NCBI GenBank assembly: GCA_037447655.1
Contig: JBBHKE010003289.1
Coordinates: 50,388 to 114,387 of the forward strand
Source of the DNA: Zygnema cylindricum
Taxonomy: Eukaryota > Streptophyta > Zygnematophyceae > Zygnematales > Zygnemataceae
DNA: 64,000 nucleotides
Reading direction: 5' to 3'
Made by a program: the position numbers and the translations under genes. The notes beneath the pieces were generated by a model that searched no databases, had not been told where the DNA came from, and saw only the letters and a list, made by a program, of their open reading frames with translations. Shown here in pieces: positions 1-9,541 of this stretch (its first letter is position 1; the number at the start of each line of letters is the position of its first letter).

Positions 1-243
1 CAATATCGGCTGACAACTGAAACTGCTGCCTGAAACTGCTGCCGATATGTCAGGCATTGTACCTACAATGAGGTACATCAAACTTTCAATCGCTTCGCGA
101 TACGGAACTTTAACATTTGTCTCCTCCTCAAATTTGTTGGTACTAAAACTCTAAAAGATATTTAATATCGGATCGTAGCTTGCGTGGCGCCAATCAGTTT
201 AGAATATGTGGTTTATAGACTCTTCGTGATGGAACATCGACTC
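1..243. other. Unassigned left flank
   Basis: No gene, RNA or clear element end is visible. The stretch is AT-rich and lies directly left of a Harbinger-like element. Confidence 0.4.
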
Positions 244-918
244 AGGGTAAAATTGCATTAGACAAAAAGTGGGGTTCGTTACTAGATGCAGTACGTTTTC
301 GTACAGAGCCGTGCAAAGCTGTTCCTTATTTTTTCTTTAGTCATACAAAACATTGTTACTGGAAAGCTGTCGGGAGGCTCCAATGATGTGGGCGTAATTT
401 TTGAACGTTGGATATTTCACTTTTTGAGATCCGCGAAGCAATAGTGCATATTGTCCAATGTGAAGATACTTTCATCGCGAGGAGAGTTGCATAATACAGG
501 TTGTGTACCATTGGTACACGTGAAAAAGCAAAATATTATACAATTTGAACAAACGATCACATGCCTACACATCTTACAGGCCATGAGCAGCCTGCGTGTG
601 TGTAGCCTACCACGCTGGATGGAGGTGAGCAAAAAATATCCTCGCACGCTTTGTTAGACATCCACCGACATTCAAATTATTTTGTGCCCTCTTTACGTAC
701 GAACCATTAACTATCTCTAGCAGTACAAATATTTCGTTATGACTTACGGTTTGTAGATTTTTTAAAGATTTTTTGAATCTAAAATCTATCCTGTGTGGCA
801 CCAACCATAATTGAGGAAGGTTTGTTACTGGCTCAACAAAATGGAGCGGACTTCCGTTAAACGCTGCAAGTAGACTTTTCTGTACATTTACTCGGACCGT
901 CTAATTGAATTCTACCTT
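244..918. mobile_element. Harbinger-like TIR element, copy A1
   Basis: The left end reads AGGGTAAAATTGCATTAGAC. The reverse complement of the right end reads AAGGTAGAATTCAATTAGAC, so the ends form imperfect inverted repeats of about 20 bp. The same termini and much of the interior recur, inverted, in copy A2 (37963-38744). Ends starting GGG and the size of roughly 0.7 kb fit a PIF/Harbinger MITE. No clean 3-bp TSD is readable here (flanks TCA and TTC). A conserved reading-frame relic lies inside on the minus strand. Confidence 0.6.
417..647 (-). pseudogene. Cys-rich reading-frame relic in A1
   Basis: A 76-residue minus-strand frame with a cluster of Cys (MACKMCRHVIVCSNC), then FCFFTCTNGT, ending YCFADLKK. 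The same order of motifs occurs in a longer frame at 38254-38745 (IACRTCSPVIACSKW, FCFFTFTNGT, DCFADLKK), so the frame has been kept in two diverged copies of one transposon family. No known domain is recognised. This copy is shorter and ends just after ADLKK. It may be a relic of a transposon-borne protein or a non-coding coincidence between related repeats. Confidence 0.35.
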
Positions 919-1031
919 CAATCAACCCAGTGTGTAGAGTTGACGTATGATTACAAAAACTTCTAATGGAACTTCACCCTTAGGGTGGCCGCCATAGGAT
1001 TACAAAAACCTTTGATGGAAGTTGATTCTTA
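919..1031. other. Short spacer with Harbinger-type end motifs
   Basis: It contains CACCCTTAGGGTG near 990, resembling two GGGTGG-type ends meeting at a TTA. The sequence then runs into TTA followed by GGGTGGCGTT, the left end of the next element. Confidence 0.35.
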
Positions 1032-1228
1032 GGGTGGCGTTCTATCAGACAAAAAATGAGGTTGTTTACAGAAATTCGGACCTCTCCGTACTACACCGTA
1101 CATCTTTTTTTGTTTTTATGCATGAACAAAATTATAGAGAATCTTGCCAATTTTCTCCAAATGTCTGGGTGGTAAAAATGACCGTTGGATATTTTTTCAC
1201 AAAGCATTTGCTTTGAAATTTTTTATGA

Positions 1229-1261
1229 ATGGTGATGTACCTCGTCGAGGTACATCACCAT
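1229..1261. repeat. Perfect 33-nt palindrome
   Basis: Two 16-nt arms (ATGGTGATGTACCTCG and its complement) flank a single central T. Single-stranded DNA or RNA would form a hairpin with almost no loop. A related palindrome with different but still fully pairing arms lies at 61426-61456, and flanking sequence (ATTGAGCGACGACACG type) is also similar there. Confidence 0.85.
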
Positions 1262-1570
1262 TTACAGAAAAAAATTGAGCGACGACACGTTGGATAATGA
1301 ACACACGTGTCAGGATGGAAACTAACGGAAATCAAAATTTTTTGCACATGATATATACATTAAATAATCCAACCGAAATCATAAAAGTATTTTCGTAACG
1401 AATTTTTGTTGCGCCATTTTTGCTACCAGCCATTCGTAACACTATTTGTGGCGGCGCTCATTCGTCACGCAAAATAGTAATAACCCTAAAAAAACGACCT
1501 GACATCGGACAAGTGTTTGCAAAGTGTACAAAATTTGTGTGGTCCGATGCTTTGGTCCAGACCTATATGG
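1262..1570. other. Interior of host Harbinger-like element
   Basis: No gene is supported. Sequence just after the palindrome resembles 61457-61530. The rest is AT-rich and unassigned up to the hAT-like left end. Confidence 0.4.
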
Positions 1571-2421
1571 TAGTGTTGGGTATCGAGGACTTTTTGCCGA
1601 TATTATATATATATCGAATTTGAAGTACCCGATAATCAATAAATCGCTTCGATATATCAAAAATCAAAATATTGCAATATATTGCAAATATATTGCCAAT
1701 ATACCGTATCGTTGATATATATTTGAGGCATTTAAAAAAAGTGAAAATTTTCACAGGTCTCCAAAGTCACGTGCCTTCGGACAATGTGACCGTAAAATCT
1801 TTGCTGAAAAGCAATACGGTTTTTTCCTGAATGTAGCAGAGCGAATGAGAACTCTTAGGTACATTGAGGCGGTACACTTACAAAGTACACGTACGTAATA
1901 CGCAAGTACGGATTTATATACGAAAATAGTCGGTTTTTAAATCTTTGACCATTTTAGAGATTTGATTAACAACTAACAACGAACCACTCAAATCATAACA
2001 CGTATGTAAAAACTTGTTTACATAAGATACGCGATGTTAACCGAGGCCTTTGCAATACATAAATTTTGTTGTTTATACTGTTACAAAGACCTCCTCATGT
2101 AACCATACCCCAAATAAGTAATCACATGAATTACAAAATTAGTACTTTTTTGTCGGTTACATTTTGCGGCGTCTTTCTTTAAGTCACGGAACGAAAATCA
2201 CGTCATACGTGGCCTATCAGACAACTTGTATTTTTCGCTAAAATAACATATTATATTAAAATATTAAATATTAAATTTAAAAAATATTATATATCACGAT
2301 ATATATTGCGATAATTTATGGTTGTCTTGGTACGATATATAGAAGATTTTGCTCGATCGATATTCGATATATTGAATATCAAAATTATCGAGATATAAAT
2401 TTACCCGAATATCGAACACTA
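1571..2421. mobile_element. hAT-like non-autonomous element
   Basis: The left end is TAGTGTTGGGTATCGAGG. The right end, reverse complemented, is TAGTGTTCGATATTCGGG. Flanking 8-mers CTATATGG (1563-1570) and CTGCATGG (2422-2429) agree at 6 of 8 positions, as expected for an aged hAT 8-bp TSD. The interior is rich in ATAT and TATCG motifs and has no transposase frame. Its centre (about 1735-2115) resembles 61537-61906, the right half of a Harbinger-like element, so a fragment of that family seems to be nested or captured inside. Confidence 0.6.
1735..2115 (+). repeat. Diverged copy of the 61.5-61.9 kb repeat
   Basis: Shared landmarks with 61537-61906, in the same order and orientation, are GAAAATTTTCAC, AAAGTCACGTGCCTTCGGAC, AATACGCAAGTACGGATTT, GATACGCGATGT and TGTAACCATACCC. 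The last is a Harbinger-like terminus. It has no coding potential of its own. Confidence 0.75.
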
Positions 2422-2612
2422 CTGCATGGTATACAAATGATGATTCCGAGTTGAAGTTGGTCAGTGAAAAAAATATTTGACAATTTTCAATATATGATCA
2501 TATCTTACGTGGTACCACTCATTCTCAAGCACGTGGATTACAAACTCTACACGAAAGAACATAGTTCAAAATGTAGCATCCTATAATGTTGGCCGTACAA
2601 TTACAAAATTTT
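2422..2612. other. Short host segment before E0
   Basis: Harbinger-like host DNA that ends ATTTT at 2608-2612, the left TSD of copia element E0. Confidence 0.5.
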
Positions 2613-3501
2613 TGTTGAAAAGAGGTAATTAATTGTTCATTTCCCTATTTTAGTTTGACTTTAAAGAAAGAGAGTGAGGATCAAAGACGCGCCATGGCTG
2701 CCGCCATATTTAGAAAGTGGCAGTTTTTGAAGTAAAGGGTATTTCACTAAAATTATGCCTAAGTCTAGATTTGAACCTGTGACCTCTAGATTCTCTATAG
2801 CCTAACGCCTAAACCATTAAAGCGTTACGAAACGATACACGTGATGGGTTTCATAAATATATAAACATTAACGCAACAGCTAATTAATAGCAAACTAACC
2901 AAAAATAGCAATTTCTGCATGTACGCGAATCTGAACCATGTAAAATATGTTTTGATCTGACGGCCGGCATTATAGCCGCCACGCGAAGTGAGTTTTTTGA
3001 CGGCATACGGAGAAAGCGTCACGCGGTGCCACGTGGCGCCACATAATTTGATACCGGAAAAGATGGGAGGAGGAACCATGGCTTCCGATTTGACAGGTGT
3101 CACCTCGTAGGCCTTGTCGTACAATGGTCGTACAATAAGTACATCACCCATTGTACCTTCTTGTACTATATAGTGTTCCTATTGGACTAGGGTTTAGTAG
3201 TAGGTAGTCGTGAGTAGGCAAACCGAGACTTAGTAATATTTAGGTACCTTCTCTCTAAGAGAGCTTGTAACTATAAAGGTCATCTTTGACCAGCCATAAC
3301 TTACTGCTCGGGTGAGCAAATTCAGTGATTCTTTTTGCGTTTGACTCAGGGGAGTCTTGTCCTCACAAGGGTGAGAGTGGTTAGAATATTTGTGTGCCTG
3401 GGCGGCGCTTATTCAGCGGGAAAGTAGAAGGGGCAAATATTATCCTAGAGGCTTTACATAGGCTGCTCATTCTGTGGGTCAATGGAGACCACAAAATTTC
3501 A
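2613..3501 (+). repeat. E0 5' LTR
   Basis: Starts TGTTGAAAAGAGG and ends AAATTTCA, and is nearly identical to 19767-20647. The last 20 nt (3482-3501) are the first codons of gag, so the LTR itself carries the gag start codon. The reverse-strand frame at 2825-3151 recurs in both LTRs and is a shadow. Confidence 0.9.
3167..3173 (+). promoter_or_regulatory. Candidate TATA box of E0 LTR
   Basis: TATATAG lies in the 5' LTR about 315 nt upstream of the gag ATG and is preserved in the 3' LTR near 20320. Position suits the U3-R boundary. No transcript evidence is available. Confidence 0.45.
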
Positions 3502-4143
3502 GGTTATGGGCCCACCCTCTAGGGTGCCCATATTTGATGGATCAGAATTTCTTTATTTAGAAATGATGATGGAGGGAGAACGATTTGAGAAGCATTTATG
3601 GGGCATAGTGTCTGGACAAATTCGATGCCCACCTCTACCTGGGTTTGGAGGGACACATTTTTCTGGCACCTCCGCCTCTACAGTTGGTAGAACAGTTGCC
3701 ACCATCACCGAGGATGAAGATGAGGAAGGAGAGGATATTGTCATGGAAGGAGAAAAGGGAGCAGTTACAACTCAAGTGACACCATTGCCGAAGGCGATAT
3801 CGGCAGCAGCACCACCAAAAACAGCGACAAGGGTTCACACCAAAAGATCAGAGTATGAAAAGTGGAACTACAAAGACAAGGTTGCTAAGCTCTTAATTCT
3901 TAAAAGTGTAGCAAAGGGCATTGCCATTCCCCTTATGTATGTCCAATCTTCATCTCAGATTTGGATATCACTAGTTAACAAATATAAGAGTGGATCATTG
4001 CAGTAACAACAGTTGGCCGAAAATAAGATTGCAGCTTATACTTATAAAGGAGGAATTATGAATAATTATTGCAATGATTTAGGAGCATTATTTGGAGAGT
4101 TAGAGAGTGCACGTAACTCATGGTCCGAGAGACAAAGAGTGAA
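3482..4143 (+). pseudogene. gag: E0 gag, N-terminal part
   Basis: The frame starts with ATG at 3482, inside the 5' LTR, and passes through the PBS as QVMGPPSR. It then reads PIFDGSEFLYLEMMMEGERF, the usual start of a copia Gag (UBN2-like). The frame stops at TAA 4004-4006, where the related copy at 8048-9541 has a Gln run, so one substitution (CAA to TAA) is likely. Gag sequence continues to GTGAA at 4139-4143, where the minus-strand array is inserted, and resumes at 15967. A second in-frame ATG lies within the PBS itself. The product would be a nucleocapsid-type protein packaging element RNA in cytoplasmic particles. Confidence 0.85.
3502..3516 (+). other. E0 primer-binding site for half initiator tRNA-Met
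   Basis: GGTTATGGGCCCACC directly follows the LTR. Its complement, GGTGGGCCCATAACC, is the anticodon arm of plant initiator tRNA-Met. Drosophila copia is primed by a 5' half of this tRNA at an equivalent site, whereas most plant copia elements use the tRNA 3' end (TGGTATC type). Here the PBS is also translated as gag codons. Confidence 0.8.
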
Positions 4144-5195
4144 TGAAACTCTGATACCTCCATAAGTCCTCAGAGTAGACAGCTTCCAAGAAGCCTCTAG
4201 GATAATCCTGACCCCTTTTTGTGTTTCAACAAACATAACTGCCACCCTGGCAGATAAAAACTTTGACCACCTGCACACTTGTGAAGGTAAGACTCCCTTG
4301 AGTCGATAGCAAAAAGAATCTCTGAATTTGCTCCCCTGAGCAGTAAGTTATGGAGGGTCAAAGTTGACCTTTTGTACAGAAGCTCTCTGGGAGAGGGGGT
4401 CCTATCTTCTAATTTTTCTAAGTCCTATCTCTCTCACAGACTCTATCTACTGATGTACGGAACAAATCAGAATTGAGTACCATACGCAAAAGTACACTTG
4501 CCGGTGTACTTTAGGTACAAACATTGTACGACATGGCCTAAATGTCGACACATGTCATATCCGGATTCGGTGCCACAATCTCCAGAGATTCCACGATCCA
4601 ACGTAATTTCGCCACGTGTCATCCGATGTGGCGATGCCCACAAACCGCTGAAATCTTCCTCCGCGATCTCGGCGCTAATTGCGGCCGTTCGATTAAATTC
4701 GGATTTAATCGTAGCCGTAATAAATACATGCGCGGTATTTGTTTCACTTACGAAACAAATGCGCGGTATTGATTTCTAGTCCGTACCGTAATCCGTACTT
4801 TATATATTACCGGATCTATGTATCGCGTAATCTATTACAGTTTAATGATATATCGTACGTATACATATTTAAATAATTATCAAACTATATACTACGTAAC
4901 ACTAATCCTAGACTTAACGGCTAAGGCTACCGGCTATATCTTGTCTGCCGCCCGGTAGGTAGAAGGATCAATTCCTGTCGCCGACACATTCTTTTTAAAT
5001 AAATAAACCCTAACTAATATAAATTTCCCGTAAAACCTCAGGATAGCCTAGGTAGCCATGGCTCTAGCTTCCTCTCCAATTTCTCAGTGACTGCGACAAG
5101 TTTGAGAGTTGGAGAGAGACGTTAGAGATAGACTGCCTCGGCTTCTTTATTTCTTTTCAGACCTAGAAAATACTTTAAAACCATTAGTTTCTACA
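4144..5195 (-). repeat. Array LTR 1 (3' LTR of copy B)
   Basis: 1052 bp. Read on the minus strand it starts TGTAGAAACTAATGG and ends AGTTTCA. The polypurine tract AAATAAGGGGAG lies just outside (5196-5207, minus strand). A candidate TATA box TATATAAA is at 4799-4806. Confidence 0.9.
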
Positions 5196-5208
5196 CTCCC
5201 CTTATTTT

Positions 5209-5886
5209 CTAGTCAATCTTTATTTTCAGACCACACTTCTCCCTACAAAAAATTAGCTTAGGGGAAGGCACAGGTTTGGTCAGCATATCTGCTACCATCA
5301 CACTATCAGGTCTGTTCTCTAAACTGATTATTTTGTTTTCTACTTTTTCTCTAACAAAGCTGAGTCTGATGTCCATGTGTTTAGCTTTAAAATGATGTTT
5401 AGGATTGGCAGAAATAGCGATTGCTGCCTGATTATCACAAAATATTTTCTGCACACCACTCTTAAGGTGACCAAGCTCACCAAGCAAAAACTTACCCCAC
5501 ATCAATTCTTTTACAGCAGAGCAAGAGGCCATATACTCAGCCTCCATGGTGGACTGAGCAATAACCTTTTGCTATTTGCTACTCCAACAGCAAGCCCCAT
5601 CACCCACATATAATATATATCCAGAAGTGCATCTCCTCATTGGAGCATCACCATAACTGGCATCACTCTAAGTAGTGATGTCAATATTCTCCCCACCCAA
5701 ATGCAACCATAGATCCCTAGTTCTTACCAAATATCTAAGGACTCTCTTAGCTGCCTCCCAATCCTTCTTAGTGGGAGCATTTAGACTTCTACTCAGCACT
5801 CCTACAGCTGCAGCTAAATCCGGCCGGGTACAAGTCATAAAATAGATTAGACTTCCCACTACTTGCCTGTAAGGAATAGTCAGCAT
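5209..5886 (-). pseudogene. pol: Copy B RNase H region
   Basis: Minus-strand frames 5886-5668 and 5547-5209 encode the end of the RT domain and the RNase H domain: SLIYFMTCTRPDLAAAVGVL, then MEAEYMASCSAVKEL (the catalytic E of copia RNase H), FCDNQAAIAISANPKHH and KAKHMDIRLSFVREKVENK. The link between them is lost to substitutions: the WSD and CCWSSKQQ regions fall outside open frames. Copy C has the same part open as one frame (10585-11469). Confidence 0.85.
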
Positions 5887-5892
5887 GAACTT

Positions 5893-6747
5893 CTATTCAT
5901 TAGGAGATAATTCCTCGTCTAAGACTATGACTCCTTCTTCCTCACTCCCCTCACTTCCCTTCTTCAACTCTATTGGAGTTGTACAACTATTAGCTTTATC
6001 CATTTGAAATTTTTCAAGCATGTTCCCTATTGCTTCCTTTTGAGTCAGTCTTATGATTTTCCTTTTTCGGTCTCTCTCTACTTGAATTCCCAAAATATAT
6101 CTTGCTTCTCCCCTTAAGATCGGTTTTCAGTTTGTTAATTTTTTCCATTGATTTACTTAAAACAAGCAAATCATCAACATAAATTGCAATAAATATAAAA
6201 CCTTCCTCATCTTCGAAAACATAGATTGAGTGATCTGAGCTGATCCGAATATATCCCAGACCGTTAAGAAACTCATCAAGCTTCTTATTTCATTGTCGAG
6301 GTGCCTGTTTCAAACCATAAAGAGATTTAATCAGCCGGCATACCTTACTCTCCTCTCCTTCTCCACAAACCCTTCGGGTTGTCGCATGAATATCTCCTCT
6401 TCCAATTCTCCATGCGAAAAGGCTGTCTTGATGTCCATCTGGTGCACTTCCATGTCTTCCGCTGCTGCCAGGCTGAGAAGTATGCGGACGGAGGGAAATC
6501 TGACGACCGGGGCAAAGGTTTCCTCGTAGTCAATTCCCTCTTTTTGTGTAAATCCCTTTGCCACTAATCGGGCCTTGTAGAGCTCGATTGTGTTATCTGG
6601 GTTCAGTTTTAATTTGAAAACCCACTTACAACCGATTGGTTTTCGGTTAGGTGGACAATCCACCAGCTCCCAAGTATCGGCTGCCATAATAGAGGCCATC
6701 TCCTCATTGATGGCTATCTTCCACCAGTTTCTTTCTGGACAAGTCAT
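5893..6747 (-). pseudogene. pol: Copy B reverse transcriptase
   Basis: Frame 6747-6331 holds the RT N-terminal region: NRKPIGCKWVFKLKLNPDNT, ARLVAKGFTQKEGIDYEETF and VHQMDIKTAF, where the first catalytic Asp lies. Frame 6093-5893 carries MGIQVERDRKRKIIRLTQKE. The middle with the YVDD-type active site (near 6170) is interrupted by stops. It would copy element RNA into cDNA in the particle, but the copy cannot make an intact enzyme. Confidence 0.85.
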
Positions 6748-7257
6748 CGCCTCTCCATAAGTTTGAGGTTCATCTTGATGAGATAGTTTAGTTACCTTGT
6801 TATTAACCTATTTTTCTTACAATCTTTTGCTACTTCTCCTTCCCCCCTCAAAATCTGAGGCCGGAATAGATTGTTCTCGTGGATTCTTTCGAACAAACTC
6901 GGCTTCTCCCTTATCCCTTGATTCCGAATCAATTTCCACCGGGTCTTCCGCTTCAGGTAGAGTTGTCACTAGAGTTTCCACAGCCGAGTTCTTTTCGGTC
7001 TGATTTGTATCTGCAAGAATGTCATCTTCTCTAAAACCCGGATAGTTAGGGAGCTCAAAGTCATCGGAATATTCTCACTCAAATCTGATTTTTACTGACT
7101 TTGTATATTTGAAGGGATCCACAGACTTTCCTTCATCCATAACTACTAGATGTTTTACTAAGATTATATCTTCCTTTTTTAGATCATAAACTCTATACCC
7201 TTTAACATCCTCATCATATCCTTATAAGTATCCCGGTTTTCCTTTAGGATCTAGCTT

Positions 7258-8060
7258 CTAATTAGACCGATCTGTATCTAGACTGAATACTTGACTGCCG
7301 AAAACCTTTAAGTGAGATAAGTCTAGTTTCCGGCCTGTCCATCTCTCATAAGGTGTTTGATCTTTTATAGTTGAAGTAAGAACACTATTTTTGAGGTAAT
7401 TAGCACAGTTTATTGCTTCTGCCCAAAACCTTCTTCCTATCTTCTTATCCGACAACATACTTCTAGCACTATCACTTAGTGTTCTATTTAACATTTCTGC
7501 TACCCCATTCTGTTCCGGGTTTTCTGGAACTGTCTTTTGGTGTTGGACCCCATCCTCCCTCAGAAAATCCTCAAACTGGTTAGAAGTATACTCTCCACCA
7601 TTGTCACTACTAACTCTCTTGATTGGATTTTCATGGAGTTTTTCGCTCCATGCTTTATATTGTCTAAAACAATCCTGAGCTTCGGACTTGTTTTTCAAAA
7701 AATATACCCGGGAATACCGAGACCAATCATCAGTTATAGTCATCATAAATCTCTTCCCCCCCGGTGAGGGCACTTTAGCCGGTCCCCAAATATCTGTGTG
7801 TACTAGATCTAGAACTTTTCTCCCTTATTGGTGGTTGATTTAGGAAAGGGTAATATGTGTGCTTTACCTTGAGCACATCCACTACAATCACTTATATCAT
7901 CACTTTCACTGAACTGAATCCCTTTCACCACTCCCATCTTTTTCATCTCTCTTAACTTATCTAGATTCACATGCCCAAGCCTCTTATGCCACATCATAAT
8001 ATCATGAACACCAGCATAATAAAGTTTCTTCTTTTCATTACTTAAGATCAGCCTAAACAT
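7258..8060 (-). pseudogene. pol: Copy B integrase
   Basis: Frame 8060-7809 is the GAG-pre-integrase zinc-binding part (MMWHKRLGHVNLDKLREM and DCSGCAQGKAH, an H-H-C-C arrangement). Frame 7773-7258 is the catalytic core with SSDNGGEY and PEQNGVAE, the second Asp and the Glu of the D,D,E triad. The HTD segment with the first Asp is present near 7790 but lies between the two frames because of a stop at 7809. Confidence 0.85.
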
Positions 8061-9541
8061 CCCATGGCTACCTTTCTCAGCAATGAAATAGACATCCTCC
8101 TCAAAACTAGCAGTAAAGACTCCTTCCCTTGTCTAGTGAAAAAACCCTTATTATCTAATACTGATGTAGAGATAAGATTTTTGTTCAGCTCCGGAATAAA
8201 CAATACATCGGAAAATGTTAATATAGATGTCTTTCCTTCTACTAACACTTTCAGATCTACCGATCCTACAAGAGTAGTGGTGACTATCCTCCCATCCCCG
8301 TACTGTATCTCTACAGTGGGAATCTTTCTTATCTTAGTGAACAGGTGCCTATCCTTACACATGTGGATGGAGGCACCTGAATCTATGATCCAGCCTGCTT
8401 CACCTTTTAATCCACCGTAAGCACATTTCTTCCTTCGTGGAATTTTGACCTCGTTTTTCGCCTCCAACTCCTCATCCAAAAGGAGCTCATCGTCCTCGTC
8501 CTCAGATTCCGCCTCAAGTACCTGTGTGACAAGGGCCTTTTTTTTTCCTCTCGGGGTACCACCGGTCTGCCCCTCCTTTAGTAGAAGCTCGGTTAGCTTA
8601 GTGCACACTGCCATATAGTGCCCCGGTTTCTTACAAAAAAGACATAAACCTTTGGGAGCCCTTGGTTCGAACTCGTCGGCCTGTTTTTTCAGCTTCCTAC
8701 CCCCATAGTTTCCGACCGGTTTTCGGGAATCCCTGTTCCTCAAATCAATCACTGTTGCCAAGGCTTGGCCACTCTTTCCCCCCCTTCGGATCTCAATTGT
8801 ATTTTCTTGAACGAGATTCATCCCTACCACTGAGTTCCATATCCACCTTGAGTCAGGCAAGTCCTGCACACGGTAAACTATGTTTACGAACTCATCAGGT
8901 AACTTCATCAGTAAACAGTTAACCTTTTCTTTTTCACTAAAACCTTTTTCCGCACTCTCTAGCTCCATGAAGAGTGTAGCAAGCTCATTGCAAAAATCCA
9001 ACATATTTTCCCCTTTGATTAAATACTCCTTAACTTTCTGATCAGCCAACTGTTGTTGCTGAATCGTACGACTTCGATACATCTCTATGAGAGCCATCAA
9101 AAGATCGGATGCCCTTTCTACCTGCAAATGAGGACACGCAAGTCCTTGAGTGAGATGGCGTAGGATGAAGTGCTTTGCGGCCATATTGTTGAAGTCCCAG
9201 GTTTCAGTATCATTCTCCTCAATCCTCGGAATAGGTGACAAGAATGTCGAACCAGTTGCTATTGGTGTGGTCGTCTCCTTCTCCTTTCCTTTGTCTACAA
9301 CCTCTCCTTCTTTTGTTTCCTCCGTTGAAGGTGAATCCTCTTTCCTAGTGAATCTGGTTCCTCCAAACCCTGGAGGAATTCCAAGACTTGATGGACGCCC
9401 CAACCGTCCACTCACTATCCCCCAAAACCTTTTTTCGCATAGAGCTCCTATCATCATACTTTCCCAGTATATAAAGCCAGTTCCATTAAAGATTAGTACC
9501 CTTGAGGGTGGGCCCATAACCTGAAACTCTGAGACCTCCAT
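8048..9541 (-). CDS. gag: Copy B gag-protease frame
   Basis: A 497-residue open frame, the longest intact retrotransposon frame in the window. ATG at 9541 lies in LTR 2; residues 7-14 (QVMGPPSR) are encoded by LTR end and PBS. Gag follows (FIYWESMMIGALCEKRFWGI). A zinc knuckle CLFCKKPGHYMAVC (C-x2-C-x4-H-x4-C) lies near residue 300, and the aspartic protease motif GWIIDSGASIHMC near 380. The family normally makes one gag-pol polyprotein, so the stop at 8048 is a break. An alternative start is the in-frame ATG within the PBS. Confidence 0.85.
   Translation of the reverse strand: MEVSEFQVMGPPSRVLIFNGTGFIYWESMMIGALCEKRFWGIVSGRLGRPSSLGIPPGFGGTRFTRKEDSPSTEETKEGEVVDKGKEKETTTPIATGSTFLSPIPRIEENDTETWDFNNMAAKHFILRHLTQGLACPHLQVERASDLLMALIEMYRSRTIQQQQLADQKVKEYLIKGENMLDFCNELATLFMELESAEKGFSEKEKVNCLLMKLPDEFVNIVYRVQDLPDSRWIWNSVVGMNLVQENTIEIRRGGKSGQALATVIDLRNRDSRKPVGNYGGRKLKKQADEFEPRAPKGLCLFCKKPGHYMAVCTKLTELLLKEGQTGGTPRGKKKALVTQVLEAESEDEDDELLLDEELEAKNEVKIPRRKKCAYGGLKGEAGWIIDSGASIHMCKDRHLFTKIRKIPTVEIQYGDGRIVTTTLVGSVDLKVLVEGKTSILTFSDVLFIPELNKNLISTSVLDNKGFFTRQGKESLLLVLRRMSISLLRKVAMGCLG
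9507..9521 (-). other. Copy B primer-binding site (half tRNA-Met)
   Basis: On the minus strand GGTTATGGGCCCACC begins directly after LTR 2. It is the same 15-nt complement of the initiator tRNA-Met anticodon arm as at 3502, within the open gag frame. Confidence 0.8.

Noticed and set aside
2825-3151. Minus-strand 108-residue frame, also at 19864-20304
   Set aside because: Lies in the two LTRs of E0 and has no domain; conserved only because LTRs are alike.
9150-9524. Plus-strand 124-residue frame opposite copy B gag, and its twin at 14527-14955
   Set aside because: Antisense shadow of gag; it appears in both copies only because gag itself is conserved.
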